From Chytridium lagenaria (Eukaryota; Chytridiomycota; Chytridiomycetes; Chytridiales; Chytridiaceae): a stretch of DNA of 64,000 bases. Position 1 is the stretch's first letter; every line of letters starts with the position of its first letter. The stretch covers positions 1 through 64,000 of the forward strand of contig JAHLKC010000147.1 in the NCBI GenBank assembly GCA_025449115.1, written 5' to 3'. Under the pieces are notes generated by a model. That model made no database searches and was not told where the DNA came from. It saw only the letters and a list, made by a program, of their open reading frames with translations. This document shows positions 1-11,654 of the stretch, one piece after another. Made by a program: the position numbers and the translations under genes.

Positions 1-467
1 TCCTCATCCATCTCCCCATCCATCTCCTCATCCATCGACCCTTCATCATCCTCAAACGCCCTCTTCCGCGACGTTTTATCCCCTCCATCCTCCGGAAACA
101 TTTTATCCATCTCCCCCTTTAAATGTTCCATCATTGGTATATTCTGTAACTGAATCTGCTCCCACACCTGTTCCAAATCAAACCCTTCAACATGAAGTTT
201 ATCGAGTGGACTCATCCCATGCGGCTCAAACTTTTTTGCTGCAAGTGAAGGGTTAGATTGTGACGAAGGATCCCGGCGCAAACCAAAGTCGAACATCCAT
301 TTTGAAGCGGATAACAGACGTTGCGATACAGCTTCATCGGGGATCAAGAAGAGTTCGGGTTTGCCGAGAATTTGATCAGATAGTACTGATAGAGGGTTTT
401 CGGGGGTGGGTGCCTTCTTCTTTGGCGTTAATGCCTTCTTCAGTTGTTGAGCCTTCTTCGAAACCAT
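1..467 (-). CDS. MPP10: MPP10-like U3 snoRNP component (5' part, runs off the window)
   Basis: Start of a gene that leaves the window at its left edge. The frame is open from the ATG at 467 down to base 1, about 155 codons, with no intron or frame break. The Lys-rich N-terminus is followed near residues 95-115 by the stretch VEGFDLEQVWEQIQLQN. This resembles the conserved Mpp10 motif of the form GFD-EQIW-QLELQN. A run of Asp/Glu-Met repeats (DEEMDGEMDE type) then begins, as expected of the acidic Mpp10 middle region. In known systems Mpp10 works with Imp3 and Imp4 in the nucleolar small-subunit processome during 18S rRNA maturation. The assignment rests on that one motif plus composition; the rest of the protein is not visible. 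Confidence 0.72.
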   Translation of the reverse strand, partial: MVSKKAQQLKKALTPKKKAPTPENPLSVLSDQILGKPELFLIPDEAVSQRLLSASKWMFDFGLRRDPSSQSNPSLAAKKFEPHGMSPLDKLHVEGFDLEQVWEQIQLQNIPMMEHLKGEMDKMFPEDGGDKTSRKRAFEDDEGSMDEEMDGEMDE

Positions 468-649
468 TATGTTTTTGATGGTGTTTGAAAGAAGAAAAAA
501 AAAAGTTGCGGACGTGACAATTTTAGACCAACAAACTTATGTTGTTGTTTTGGTTCATTGATTATAAAATAATATGAAGATCAGGGGTTTTGCGTATACA
601 GAGAAGGACGCAAATAGGTAGAGAAGTAAAGAATAAAAAGAAGGTATTC

Positions 650-2144
650 TCACTGCAAGAGGCAGAACGCGGAAAAGTAGAATAGAAAAAGGAGGCACTA
701 TCATTGGAGAGGTTAATAAATCCAAGTTCAACCTGCACTTGAGTGCCAGTCATTAGCGGCGGGTACTTTTTAACATTCTCCTCAGTCGCGAACCTCTCAA
801 GCGGCTTAAGCTCATTGTCTGACGCAATGTGGAAGAAAAGGTGGACGAAATTCTCCACAGAGGTCTGTTCTTAGCCTTTTGGGCTTCAATGGCCTGAAAG
901 CATAAGAAAACAAATTATTAGAGACCAAATACAATTGAGGAAAAAATGCTAGTACGTACCTTTAGAGTGGACGGAACAATAACGACTTCGTGGAAACCAG
1001 CGACAACCTGTCCACCGGTTAGGTATTCCATCTGCTTACCCGCCTGGACGAGCAGGCAGCCATCAGGAACCCTGGCAAGCATCTTCTTTCCATCCTTAGT
1101 CCAAATGTGAAGACCAGGGAATCGAGACTTTCCATGGATGGTAAGGAAGTTCAAATCGCTAAATTTAAAACGTTAACATAATTACTTTAAGAGTATTTTC
1201 AGGAAGCAAGATACGATATATAAAAAAACTCACGTGTGGAATCCAGCAAGAACAGTGTCAACCTGTCCGTACTTGGAAAGATCACTTCCGGTGGGAGCGA
1301 GAAGGTGAGGTCCGTACTTTGCCATCTTGAGAAGGTGTCCTGAGGAGGTCAAATCCAACGGCGAGCATCTGGGAGAGCACGTCCACACCGTCGTGAAGGA
1401 GTTTACCCCAGCCATTCATAAGACCCTCCCATTGGGGGAAAGCTTCGTAGATATATTAGCGCTATAAAAAACTATAAAGCGTATCATTACCTTTAGGAAT
1501 AACGGGATCGGCGTTAAGCTGGGGGAACTTTGTGGTTTCAGGGATTTCTCCATACGCCAGAAGAATCTGCAGTTTGATTAGAATGGTTATTCAATTGAAA
1601 CAAAATATTCTCACCTCCACTTGGGATCGGGTCCGTTGAAATCAAAAGGCTTCTCCTCCTCAGCCATCTATAGAGAGCACACAACATCAGAAATGCGTTC
1701 GGACGTCTATACAAAAGTGATCATACCTTTTTAACTCTCTCCAAGCAATCATCGTCCCTTCCACACCTGGGAACCTCAGTAAGCTCAGGCGTAGCTCCAA
1801 TCTGGTAACCAAGTTCCGGGTGAATGTCGGGAAGTGTCGCCTCGGCGCTTTGATCAAAATAGTCTTCCATCAAATCAAGGAAGTTGGAGTTGTAGTCTTC
1901 ACTGACCCTGGGATCTTTGATGCACAAAGCAGAGTACTTTTCGAGAGTCTCAGCTGCCTGTCATCAATGGCTCCATTAGAATTCTGGACATGTGACGCTG
2001 AGATGCAGAGTCGTTCTGACTAGAATGCAATACTGGACCCACCTTTTTGCATTCTGCAATGGCCTCTGCGGACGTCGGGTCCTTGAGGAAGGCAGAGATG
2101 TCGATAACGGGGATGTTAAGATCCGGGGAAACGACGGCAGGCAT
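650..2144 (-). CDS. 2-oxoglutarate/Fe(II)-dependent oxygenase, isopenicillin-N-synthase-like
   Basis: Start at 2144 (MPAVVSPDLNIPVIDIS, a typical DIOX_N opening). Readable exons are 2144-2043, 1957-1727, 1667-1615, 1566-1491, 1442-1234, 1158-960 and 893-733, joined by GT-AG introns. A lone TGA at 652-650 behind a TTGCAG acceptor may be the last exon; reading through would stop at 562. Catalytic residues are visible: the HxD pair in GFHTDLNF across the 1234/1158 junction, the distal His in GGQVVAGFHEVV, and the RxS 2-oxoglutarate-binding triplet in LWRISS. The family oxidises small molecules; the substrate cannot be told. Four -1 frame breaks are inferred (near 1555, two near 1325-1340, and near 835). 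They may be sequencing errors or decay. A single stand-alone gene, with no biosynthetic cluster around it. Confidence 0.85.
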
Positions 2145-2400
2145 GCTTAGATGTTCAAAAAGAAAAAGAGTTTTTCTTCCATGCATGACATTGTGCCCCT
2201 TTAGCCTAATTAGGCCAAAACTGCGTTACAAAAGATAAGGAACTAAAAGATGCTGGTCAGATTCCTTAAAAGAAAGAGTCACGTTAATAATTGGATACGC
2301 GTACACTGCAGATAAATCTCGAAACTTAAACAGCAAACAGCGAGTACAATGGGAGGAAAAGAACGCAACGCCTTGTAAGCATAACGGATATATAAATTAT

Positions 2401-3324
2401 TTAATAGTTTTGGTTCATCGGAGCCCCTCCACCCTCCTTGATTTGACGCAGCAACAGTTGTATCAAACTGAGCTTGGCCAACAACATCTTCAACGCAGAA
2501 ATCACAATCTCCTTAGGGTCCATCACCCCAGTCCCCTCTACCGTGAAATAAAACCGATTCGGTTTCGCATTATAATCAAAAGGCTGATCTGGGCTCGGTT
2601 CAGGTTCCTTTGCTCCGTTTGGTCCAACCGGCCATTCTTCCTTCACATCACTCTCCACCCAGTAAGTTGTATGTCTCAACCGATTATGCGGGTCATATTC
2701 AAACGACACAGCTGAGCAGGGACTCCATTTTGCATGTTCTTTTGCAGTTCCCTTTTTGGCAATGCAACGGACTTTGATTTCTTGACCGCGTCGAAGTTTT
2801 ACGAGAACAACACCAGAGTCGTCATCATCTCGGAAGATTGGGCGGATCTGTTCATGGGAGCTAAGGAGATCTCGGGCAGTGACATCACGGTTTCGGTCTG
2901 AATCGCAGCGGACGTGGAGAGTTAGTTCGACGGAGCAGAGAGAGCAGTATTGGGTGCATGTGCAGTCACGGGTATAGATGATGTTAGAGAGGTCGTTGGG
3001 TATAGAGGGATGAGGCCGAGACGGTGGGCGATGAATTCATCAATTAACACAGTCTTTCAAGAAACGGTCAGAATGCAAGACTTCATGGGCATATGAGAAT
3101 GAGATGAGGGTGGTATGAGTTCTTACCGAGTTCTCCTCAATCTCAACCAAGTCAATGGCCATAGTTGGCACCTCAGCAAGCATAATTCTGCGCAGCGCAT
3201 TGGCGACAGAGATGTCCGTATTGGATAATATGAAAGAGATGGATGGCTCTTCCTTGTCTATCCTCTCGATAGTGACCTGAGGCCCGGTGTCGTTGAACTG
3301 GATGTGCGAAGCGTCGATGTCCAT
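2401..3324 (-). CDS. RPB3: RNA polymerase II subunit RPB3
   Basis: Third-largest subunit of RNA polymerase II, which pairs with RPB11 in the alpha-like assembly platform. Exon 1 is 3324-3128 and carries the alpha-motif SVANALRRIMLAEVPTMAID. After an intron (3127-3054), exon 2 opens with TVLIDEFIAHRLGLIPL, continuous with the family signature. The zinc-loop cysteines follow (CTCTQYCSLC), then the GKEHAKW-type box seen here as GTAKEHAKWSPC, and FEYDPHNRLRHTTYW near the C-terminus. The stop is TAA at 2401-2403. The frame is lost once, just after LGLIPL (about 3002), and a single extra base restores the rest of the protein. In an essential, normally single-copy gene this looks like an assembly error. 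The start was chosen because MDIDASH gives the usual short N-terminus; the upstream in-frame Met at 3384 would add 20 unsupported residues. Confidence 0.93.
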
Positions 3325-4539
3325 TTCTGAAGTTTGGAGAACTACAAATTTTGAGTAGAGGTGCAGATGTTGAATCTTACCCAATATAGCCAGGAGGAGG
3401 ATCGAGGCGAGATTGAGAAAATACGAAGCAACATCTGGTCACATTTTGGGACACTGTGTAAGTTTCGGCATTACAAGCAACGCTGGTTGGTGAAGATGTG
3501 CTTGATGTAGCGACGATTGTGGGCAATGGAGATGCTTTTCGCTGAATTCCACGGTTGCGCAGGGCGTCAGCAGCTTTTCGCAGGGACAAAGGCAGTTTTT
3601 GTGTCTTGCAAGGGCTTTTTTTTGAGAAAATGATGGTGTTGGATAAAGGTGAGTATTAGTGTTATTATTATTTTTGTTCCTTTCCAGTTTTAAGTCTGCT
3701 TTAACATGATGATTATCTTACCCACGGAAACCGTTGACAACGAAACCGACAACCAGATCCAGTAAACCATTCGAAGCAAGGAATTCTCGCAAAGCGCTGT
3801 TACATTCATATTAAGCTCATAGTCTTCGCACCCTCGCCGATTATTAAGTTCTCTTGCTAATATTGTCTCGTTTTTTCCTTAGCGATAAGATTTCGGTGCT
3901 TGACAAAGGACGCGTCGTCCAATTTGATCGCCGTTGGTTACTTTGCCGGAAATGGCTTGGATGGCGGCGGACATGCCGTCGCCGAGTTTTTAAAGTAAGG
4001 CTTCGTTTTGGAAAGGGTGGAGCTCCAGCCCTAATCACGGAGAACGAATTGGGGAGTGGAAGTCGATTCCAGCTATTTTTTATGACATGTTAAACGGCAC
4101 GAGTTAATGCAAGTTGTGGGACAATTCCTCAATACATGCGAGTCTGGAAACCTAGAAGTGCTTCGAGCGCTGGCAAAAAAGGAGCGCGGGTTTTAAATGA
4201 GGTTGGTTGCCTTTAAGAAGTTGAGAGTTTCAATGTATATGTAGCTTTTACATCTTCACATACGTACATGATATTTATCATTTTAAACGAGCGTGTTATT
4301 CATAAGTTACAAAGTAGAGTATATGACGCCGTATATTTTGAAAACAATTGCGAAATGGTGTTGTTTTAAAAAAACAAACTGGGATATTTCAAAGACATTT
4401 TGAAACCCATTTTGGGGTTTTCTGCTCGCTTGCAGCTCTCAATAAGCAAACTATAAAAGAGAAAAAAAAGGGACGAAAAAAATCAAAACGATGAATGTGA
4501 AATACATCTTTCCGACAACGACAACAAAAAGATTGAAGA
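3325..4539. other. Unresolved stretch, possibly a small minus-strand gene
   Basis: About 1.2 kb between RPB3 and the first DM9 gene. On the minus strand there are open pieces at 3589-3377 (MSLRKAADALRNRGIQRK start), around 3800-3727 (ending in VVGFVVNGFRG before a GTAAGA donor-like site) and around 4010-3880. They could be exons of one short gene. I recognise none of them and see no conserved motif. 4100-4390 is AT-rich with nothing recognisable. A second look with RNA evidence is needed before calling a gene. Confidence 0.3.
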
Positions 4540-5867
4540 TTAAGCGTAGCAAGCAACTTTGTAGGTCCTGGAGGTAACCTCTTTTCCGCCATAGGGGAAC
4601 ACCATGCCGTCGTTAATGTGCTCACCGGCCTTGCCGATCTGTACGCTGTTGTTGTAGAAAGTCTGTGCAAGGAAGAGGATGCGGCCATCCTTCTCCTGAC
4701 CAGCCGCAATAGGAAGAGCGTTCTGCAGGGAGGAAGTGGAACATGCGCCGGAGACCTCCACCCACTTGATGGCGTTGACGTTGCCGCAGAGTACCTGGAA
4801 CTTATCATCCTTAATGGAAATTTCCTTGTTACCCTGTAGATACAATTAGAATCTTTCTTTTACTGATATTGTAAAGAAACTCTGATGAGCCGAGCCTTAA
4901 CTTACATAACCGATGTTACATCCCATCTTGGGATTTGCCTTTCCGACACACACACCGCTGTCATGATAAACCCTGGCTGCAAAGAGAGACGAACCATCAC
5001 CGTCGGAGCCGCACTGGATGGCATTGGAGGGCATGTACTTGCCCTCGGTTGTGATCCAGAAGAGAGGCTTGTTCTCCCTCTGGTCGTTCTGGGAGACAAT
5101 CGTAACCTCGTTGACCCAAGCATCTCGCTTTTGGTCATCGCTCTGGTTTTTGTGGAACTTGTACGCGGCGAGCCCACCAACGCCAGCAAGAGCGCTGGCT
5201 CCGAGGACACCAGCTGCGACCTATTACGTAAGAGTAAAACCATTAATTAGCATTACAACAAATCCAGTAGGAGAGAATGATAAAAATGTAAACTACCTGA
5301 ACATAAGGGTTCTCAAAGAATCCTGGCTTCTTGTGCTCCTGTTGCTGGTCCTGCTGCTGATCTTGGTTCTGGTGCTGCTCTTCTTCTTCTCCTCGGGCCT
5401 ATTTTCGTACGAAGGAGCAGGGTCGGACGGCCTCACTTCGTAAGAAGGCTTCTGTTCCTGCTGCTGGTGTTGCTGCTCCTGGTGGCCGCATTGAGAGTCA
5501 TGCTGATGTGTTTGCTGATGGGTTTCGCCGGCCACACGGTTCCAAAGGCCGGGGTCATGGGAGGCTCCCATCCGACTTGAGAAGTGTGGGGCTATATTAG
5601 AAAGACGAAAAGGGTGGTTAACGATCAATGCAAATAGGTCAAGAAAACACGCGTTTTGCAATCTTTTCTGTCATGATCATGCATCCATGGGCCTGATCAT
5701 GCATCCGGAGTGCAAGGCTGGGGAGCAGAATCATCAAAGATGAAGGACTACTTGTCCCATGCAGTTTTGAATGGGGATGTGAGGTGTACCTGGACGATCT
5801 GGTAGGTGACGCCCTGGTAGATGACCTTGCTGCCCTGAACGTAGTTGGTCTGTGGTTGCCACTCCAT
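4540..5867 (-). CDS. DM9-repeat (DUF3421) protein with N-terminal chitin-binding-like module, paralog A
   Basis: Four exons: 5867-5790, 5591-5297, 5220-4906 and 4833-4540. Exon 1 plus the start of exon 2 encode a short aromatic module (MEWQPQTNYVQGSKVIYQG, later VGWEPPMTP) with the spacing of carbohydrate-binding family 5/12 domains. A Gln/His/Pro-rich linker follows, then a Gly/Ala-rich hydrophobic stretch around AAGVLGASALAGVGGLAAY that may be a membrane helix. Two DM9 repeats close the protein (GKYMPSNAIQCGSDGDG..., then INDGMVFPYGGKEV). DM9 domains bind mannose-type sugars in characterised animal proteins, so a glycan-binding role is plausible but inferred. Exon 2 needs two extra bases (about 5538 and 5390) to stay in frame. 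Intron positions and phases match paralog B at 10298-11654. Confidence 0.8.
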
Positions 5868-6006
5868 GTTTAAAAGATTTGAAAGGGTTGATTGATGGGG
5901 ATCAAGTGAGTCGAGAGATGCGCGATGGGCAAGTACTGCTAAAGTGATGAAAAAGCGCAAGAAAAAGCTGATGCCGGACACTGGTGGGGAAGCAAGAGGT
6001 GCCAGC

Positions 6007-6014
6007 TATTTATA
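6007..6014 (-). promoter_or_regulatory. TATA-like box upstream of DM9 paralog A
   Basis: TATAAATA on the minus strand, 140 nt before the ATG at 5867 and correctly oriented. Position and sequence suit a core promoter with a 5' leader of about 100 nt; no transcript data support it. Confidence 0.45.
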
Positions 6015-6629
6015 CGCATGGCCGTTAGCCCCAAATCCATTTTCAACCAGCCCTGTGGTATCCAAGGGTTGGTTGAAAGGAGAAGCAAAAAGATTCGGGC
6101 TGGGTTGGGTTGGTGGCGCCAAAGAAATGTCCAAAGAAATGTAGCTTTAAAAGGAAATTATTTAAGTGAATTTTTAGGGACTTTTAGTTAACCAAAATCA
6201 TAATCCAGATTTGAAAATCCCTCTAAATTAAGACTTACTTATTACACGTTTGTTGTAGAAAAGAACGATGCGGCTGTTTGGGAATACTTTGAAGTCGATA
6301 AAAAAGCTATGAACAAGCAGTTTTTCTTTTCTGTTGCAGCATTGAGAATGATTACGAGTAAAGTCTAAAAATCTAAGCCGTCAAACAGAATATGCTCTAC
6401 GGCGGTTAAGTGGAAAAGTCTAAAGGGTTGCGGGGAACAGTACACACGGATTTTGTGGAAAACATGAGGCCAGACGCGTAAGAATGAATGCATACCAGAG
6501 ATTAAACATTCGACCAAATATCAAGAAGTATAAATAAAATTAGTATGTCACGATCAGTCACAAAGATAGCACTGCTAGAGATCCTTAAGCATTCCCGAGC
6601 GATTGCTGATATTTAATTTTCATTAACTC
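6015..6629. other. Intergenic, nothing recognised
   Basis: AT-rich sequence between the DM9 gene promoter and the 3' end of the acidic-repeat gene. I see no coding or RNA feature. Confidence 0.5.
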
Positions 6630-9600
6630 TTAGATGAATGCCATTCCATTACTCCCATCGAATTGCTCAGGCGGAATGCTGTTGTCGCGCAAGAGATCTG
6701 ATAGAAGCTCATTTAAGACGGCCTGAGTGAGAAGGGGAGCAGTGGAAAACTTTCCGGGACGAATTACTGTTCGAAGAGAAACGTGTTCCTTGATGCAGCA
6801 CTCAAATCGCAATGAGAGGTTCCTCTTAGCTTGCCTGCAACATCTTTTTATACTTTGGTGCGGTCAGCACAAACGAATCAATATAGTTCGCTTACGAGAT
6901 TGACTCCACAGTGTACCCGTTAGTCTCCAATACATTGTAAAAGGACTCCTCCAGCTTCAACGGAAAGATTTGAGTGAACTTCAACATTATCTGAGCATGA
7001 CTTATATCTTCCACATTTGCGGTTCCCTCAGTCGCGTCAGCCTCTTGAGGCTGTACCGAGGCTCCTGAAACCGATCTACAAAGCAGAGTCATACTGGATT
7101 CATGGAGAGGTAGACTTGCGCGTTGATTGGTATCACGCTGACCATAGCCGTTAACACCAGACTCCATTGGTTCTTCTAATTTATCCTGCAATGGATGGTT
7201 CTGAGACCTGCAAACATTCACATCTGAAGAAGAGGGGGTGGAAGGGACGGCATGCTGATTGGCTTGCGACGTCTGGCCCGATGTGATAAGCGAGGAAACG
7301 TCGCGGTTGTCGCTAATATCGGCTCCAAAGTCGGCGCTTGTTTCAGAACAAGACTGAGTTAGATTGGTCGAAGTCGCAACGTTTGTTTCCGAAAATGAAG
7401 CCTGAGTGCATCATGAATCGAGTCACCAAGTGGAATGTCGTGGGGAGGAGAACATGCAATCTTGCTACTGCTATGAGTGGATGAGGGGGATGATTCGACG
7501 TCGCAGAGGTTATATTCGCCGTTATCGGCCGCTTTCTTCAATGCATTTCTCGCTTTCTTCTCCCTTCTACGGCGCTGCTTCCCACTCAACAATTCGGTTC
7601 AGATTCGATTAAACAGGGTACAAAATTCAATGGAGCACTTGATATTATAGTAGAAGACAAAGAGACATCGAGGTTAGAAGGGACTGGCATGGTATAAATT
7701 TCAACATCGACGGCGGCGTGAGAGCATGGGTTTCCATTTCCACGTTCTGCTTTCCAATTAATATTGTTCTAGTCACCACAGCGTTAACAGGTCCCATATC
7801 CAAGTTATCAGAGGTGCGGTAGGTGCTTGAAGAAATACCATCCGCGTTGTCTTTAGGAAGCGGGGTTCCCCCATTGGCAGATTCGTCAAGAGGTAGAGTG
7901 GATAAAGTCGATGGAGTTGGGACGGAATGAGTGGGAGCAAAAATAGGGGTGGGGGTAAACGATGAGGCCAAAGTATCCTGTGCCAATGTCGTTGGAGTAA
8001 CCGAATCTGCGCTAGCTTCAAAGATCTCCATATCCGCATCGGGGTCCAAACTCTTTCCTTTCGTGACCGTCTCGTCAGAATTTTTGCACTAGATGTACCA
8101 GCCGTGGTGGGGGCAGAGTGATCGCAAAGGGAAAAGTTTTTACAATTATCTGCCAACTCCAGCGAGGCGAACTCCGATGTCGCAGTCTTCACATGAGCCG
8201 AGGATGTGGCAAATATTTCAAAGTTAGCAGCACCTCGTTCCGCAGGCAAACACTCCTTAGGATACTCGGGATATCTAAACGCAGAAGAAAGATTCTGGAG
8301 AAATGATTCATGTCGGAAATGTCCGCGTCCTCTGCCTTATCCTTATCCTCTGAACCCTTTCCGTCCGCCACGCAGCCGTTTTCAATGCCAGAAAGCTTTG
8401 CGATGAGAGATTCATTCAAATTAATTTCCTGAGAGGTTTGGGACATTTAGGGAGGTGGTCTCGACAGAGCAGCAGGCTTGGTATATCTCCCAGATTAACG
8501 GCGCTTGCCCCGGTAGGCAGCCATTCCTCAGCAACCCTGGCCATCCCAGAAGTATTTAAAAGTTCTTGGGACGTTAAGTGGACTTCAGGAACGTCAACGC
8601 TCTCATTCCTCTTCTCCACTGTCCTCGCCTCATGTTCATGATGGTTAATAGATGGCTTGTAAATTACCATCGCTTGACATCGTACGTCAGATGATGAAGC
8701 GGCGATCTCCATTGGAGCCAGGAGCCTGGCATCTCCCGCCTTCATCACTTCCTCCGAAGGCAAGCTCCTTTTTGATATTTTGTAAGGCTCTTTGGAGGCG
8801 GACGAAAGATCCTGGGAGCTGAGATCGACATTGAAAACGTCCACGTCGACGCTCTTCTCTTCCTTAGTGCTCAGATTATCCAAATGCTCATTGAGACACT
8901 TCCTGTGGAAACTTTGGCCTCGGCGGAAACATTTCGGAACTTAGAAGGCTTTTTCAACGCGTTCCTGGCCTTCTTGGCCTTCCTGCGTCGCGATTTTCCG
9001 TTCAAAGCAACCTCAGGTTCTGAAATCTCAACCTGAAGAACTGTGGCTTGACGACCGGTGTCAGAGTCCTTGCGGTCGGCGTTAATAGCCTCTTTGACTC
9101 CGTCCACCTTCATATCCATTGCGTTCTGTTTGTCGGTACCCTTGGCGTACTCAGCTTCTGACGGCTCAACCTCAGGAGCTGCAGCTAGGATATCGTCGAT
9201 GTTGTCGGGTCGACGTCAGGCGCATGGTTGACTCCGTCCATCTTTACGTCCATTGCGTTTTGGATGTCGGCATCCTTGAAATCCTCAGCCTCTACTGGTG
9301 GAGCTGCAAGTTTGACATCCGCATTAGAGTCGTCTACCCTCATCTCTTCTAAGTATTCAGATTCAGTACCTCTACTGGCCTGAACTTTTGATTCATCAAC
9401 CTGCGGAAAGGCAGCTTGGAGGTCGACATCAGAATTGTTGAAATCAGCGTTAACGCCCTCGGTAACTCCGTCCGCCCTCATCTCCGCTGGGTTTTCAGAT
9501 TCGACGCCTTTGCCAGCCTCAACTTGTGACGGATCAATCTGAAGAGGTGCAGCTTGGAGCTCGACGTCAGAGCCGTCGAGTTCGGCGTTAGCGGCCTCTT

Positions 9601-9721
9601 TGACCAAGTCAATTGTCAAATCCACCTTCACGTCAAAACTTTTCTGATCTTGGCCACCCTTGACAACATTCTTTAAAGCATTCTTCATCCGCCTTCCCGT
9701 CGCTTTATTGCGTTTTGCCAT
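6630..9721 (-). CDS. Disordered acidic-repeat protein with three basic RNALKK boxes, function unknown
   Basis: I do not recognise this gene. Reading from MAKRNKATGRRMKNALKN (ATG 9721), the protein is low-complexity and rich in Asp/Glu/Ala/Val. Imperfect repeats of about 45 residues begin VKEAANAELDGSDVELQAA, VTEGVNADFNNSDVDLQAA and VKEAINADRKDSDTGRQA. A basic box recurs three times: GRRMKNALKN at the N-terminus, RRRKAKKARNALKK near 8960 and RRRREKKARNALKK near 7560. A second short repeat (VFNVDLSSQDL / VPEVHLTSQEL) lies in 8640-8860. A clean intron (6895-6835) joins a conserved-looking C-terminal exon ending GSNGMAFI. The open frame steps at about 9180, 8880, 8430, 8220 and 8000, always in the sense of one missing base. 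An intron probably lies near 7575-7650. A nuclear location is only a guess from the basic boxes. Confidence 0.6.
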
Positions 9722-10297
9722 AGAGTTGAAAGATGGGTAACTTCTTGAGAGAAGTGAGAACATTCAGGATATGGTGGGGAGTTTGCGGACAAAAGTTAAG
9801 ACCAAGCACTTACCTCAACTGCGATTATTGATCTGTAAAGTCTTTTGAGATGCGACGCAATTGTTTGATGGCTCTGGAGCTGAGCTGTCAACTGAACTTT
9901 CAAGAAACGTTGCAAACAGGAGAAACTTTATGCGATACTGTAGAGTTATGGTGTAAATCTGGCTATGGGATCACCATCAATAATCCGTTACGTCCGAGAA
10001 TTGGTGACTGCAGAAACATGGTACAGACGCAAAATGGACAGAGCTAAGAAAAATAACAAGAGAATAAACAGTTTCGAACTCGCAGGGATTGGCCAAAAAC
10101 AGTTGGTATATATATGCATTTATCTGCATTGTAAAGTGACAGCTCAGAAGTAATGAAAAAAGCGTAATAGAAGTAAAGACCTTTCTATGCAAGATAAGCA
10201 GCACTTGTTCTCAAGCAAAACAAAGAAGAACAGAAAACAAATATGAGTGGAAAGAAAATCAGTATCAATAAAAAGCCTAACTTATACGCGTCAGCTT
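9722..10297. other. Intergenic, nothing recognised
   Basis: Region between the start of the acidic-repeat gene and the 3' end of DM9 paralog B. Short open frames on both strands show no family resemblance. Confidence 0.5.
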
Positions 10298-11654
10298 TCA
10301 CGCAAAACAAACAACCTTGTAAGAAGGCGCAACAACCTCCTTTCCACCGTAGGGGAAAAACATGCCATCATTGATATGAGCACCAGCCTTCCCGACTTGC
10401 ACGCTGTTATTGTAAAAAGCTTGAGCAACGTAAAGAGGGCGTCCATCATTCTCCTGTCCAGCTTCAATTGGTTGAGCGTTTTGAAGAGACGCGGTGATGC
10501 AAGGGCCTGTGAGGTCGACCCATTTCAAGGCTTTGGGGTTGCCACAGAGGATTTGGTATTTATACTTTTTGATGCTGATTTCCTTGTTGCCCTAATGAAT
10601 TAATTAATAAAGTAAGTAGACATAAAGCGTTAAGTAAAGTTGAGTTAAAAATAAAAGAACCACATTATGAAAAGTAAAATTACTTACGTATCCAATATTG
10701 CATCCCATCTTCATGTTAGCCTTCCCCACGCAAACTCCCCCATCATGGTAAGCCCTCGCCGCAAACAACGGTGCACCATCTCCATCGGTCCCGCATTGAA
10801 TCGCAGTTGGAGGTATGTACTTTCCTTCAGTTGTCACCCAGAAAAATGGCTTGTTCTCCCTCTGGTCGTTTTGAGACATTGTTGTGACTTCTTCGATCCA
10901 AGCCGCACGCTTTTGGTCGTCAGAATGGTGCTTTTGGAATTTGTAGGCTGCTACTCCGCCAATACCCGCAAGCGCTGTGGCGCCAAGAACACCAGCAGCG
11001 ACCTTGGAAATTATTAGTCAGGAAAAGAGGTAGCCGATCGTCAGGAAGTAGCAATTGACAGAGAAGTTACATTAAGCAAAAATGGAGAGCTCACCTGAAC
11101 GAGAGGGTTGTTGAAAAAACCTTGCTTCTTTTCTTCCGGTTTTCCCTCATGTTTCTGTCCATCACTCTTCTCGTCTTTGCTTTCATATGTTGGTGCAGTA
11201 TCAGACGGCTTCACCTCCGATGCAGGTTGAGTGTATCCGCTTGTTTGTTGCTGCTCAGCTGAAGGCTGGGGCTGATGTTGGACATGGGTTTGCGGCGGGG
11301 GATGTTGGGAGGTAGGTTGGGAGGTAGCACCTTCAACTTGATTCCAGAGGGCTGGAGTAAGAGAGGGCTCCCAGCCAACTTGAGAGGTGTGAGGCTGGAG
11401 CGAAAGATGTTTAGTGATCAACCCATATATTAGAACGCGTTCCGATTCAGAATGCATGGTATCATCCATCATCCACGCAAATATGGTTGCTGTAAACGGA
11501 GCACCACATGGAGCAAACGAAGGCCAAGAAGATGTAAAAGAAGCAGTTGATACTGTTAAGAGGTGGAGACCAGTACCTGAATGATCTGGTAGGTAATACC
11601 GTGATGGATGACCTTGCTACCAAAGTCGTAGGTGGTTTGAGGTTGCCACTCCAT
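10298..11654 (-). CDS. DM9-repeat (DUF3421) protein with N-terminal chitin-binding-like module, paralog B
   Basis: Fully readable: exons 11654-11577, 11394-11095, 11002-10688 and 10591-10298 give 987 nt (328 residues) with no frame break. Order of parts: CBM5/12-like module split by intron 1 (MEWQPQTTYDFGSKVIHHG, then VGWEPSLTPALWNQV); a Gln/Pro/His-rich linker; a Lys/Glu-rich stretch; a Gly/Ala-rich hydrophobic helix (AAGVLGATALAGIGGVAAY); then two DM9 repeats ending INDGMFFPYGGKEV and YKVVCFA. There is no classical signal peptide, so it may be a tail- or mid-anchored or cytosolic lectin-like protein. It is the same length and structure as paralog A, 4.4 kb away on the same strand. Its clean frame makes it the reference for spotting missing bases in paralog A. 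Confidence 0.86.

Noticed and set aside
260..478. Plus-strand open frame of 72 codons at the left edge
   Set aside because: It is antisense to the MPP10-like coding sequence, which has a recognisable motif and an uninterrupted frame.
5018..5443. Plus-strand open frame rich in Leu/Val (possible membrane protein)
   Set aside because: It is antisense to the Gln/Lys-rich linker and DM9 exons of paralog A; the hydrophobicity comes from reverse-complemented CAG/AAG codons.
7773..8249. Independent small genes between 6.6 and 9.7 kb
   Set aside because: The repeats and basic boxes continue from frame to frame, and each step is a single-base shift, so one broken gene is more likely.
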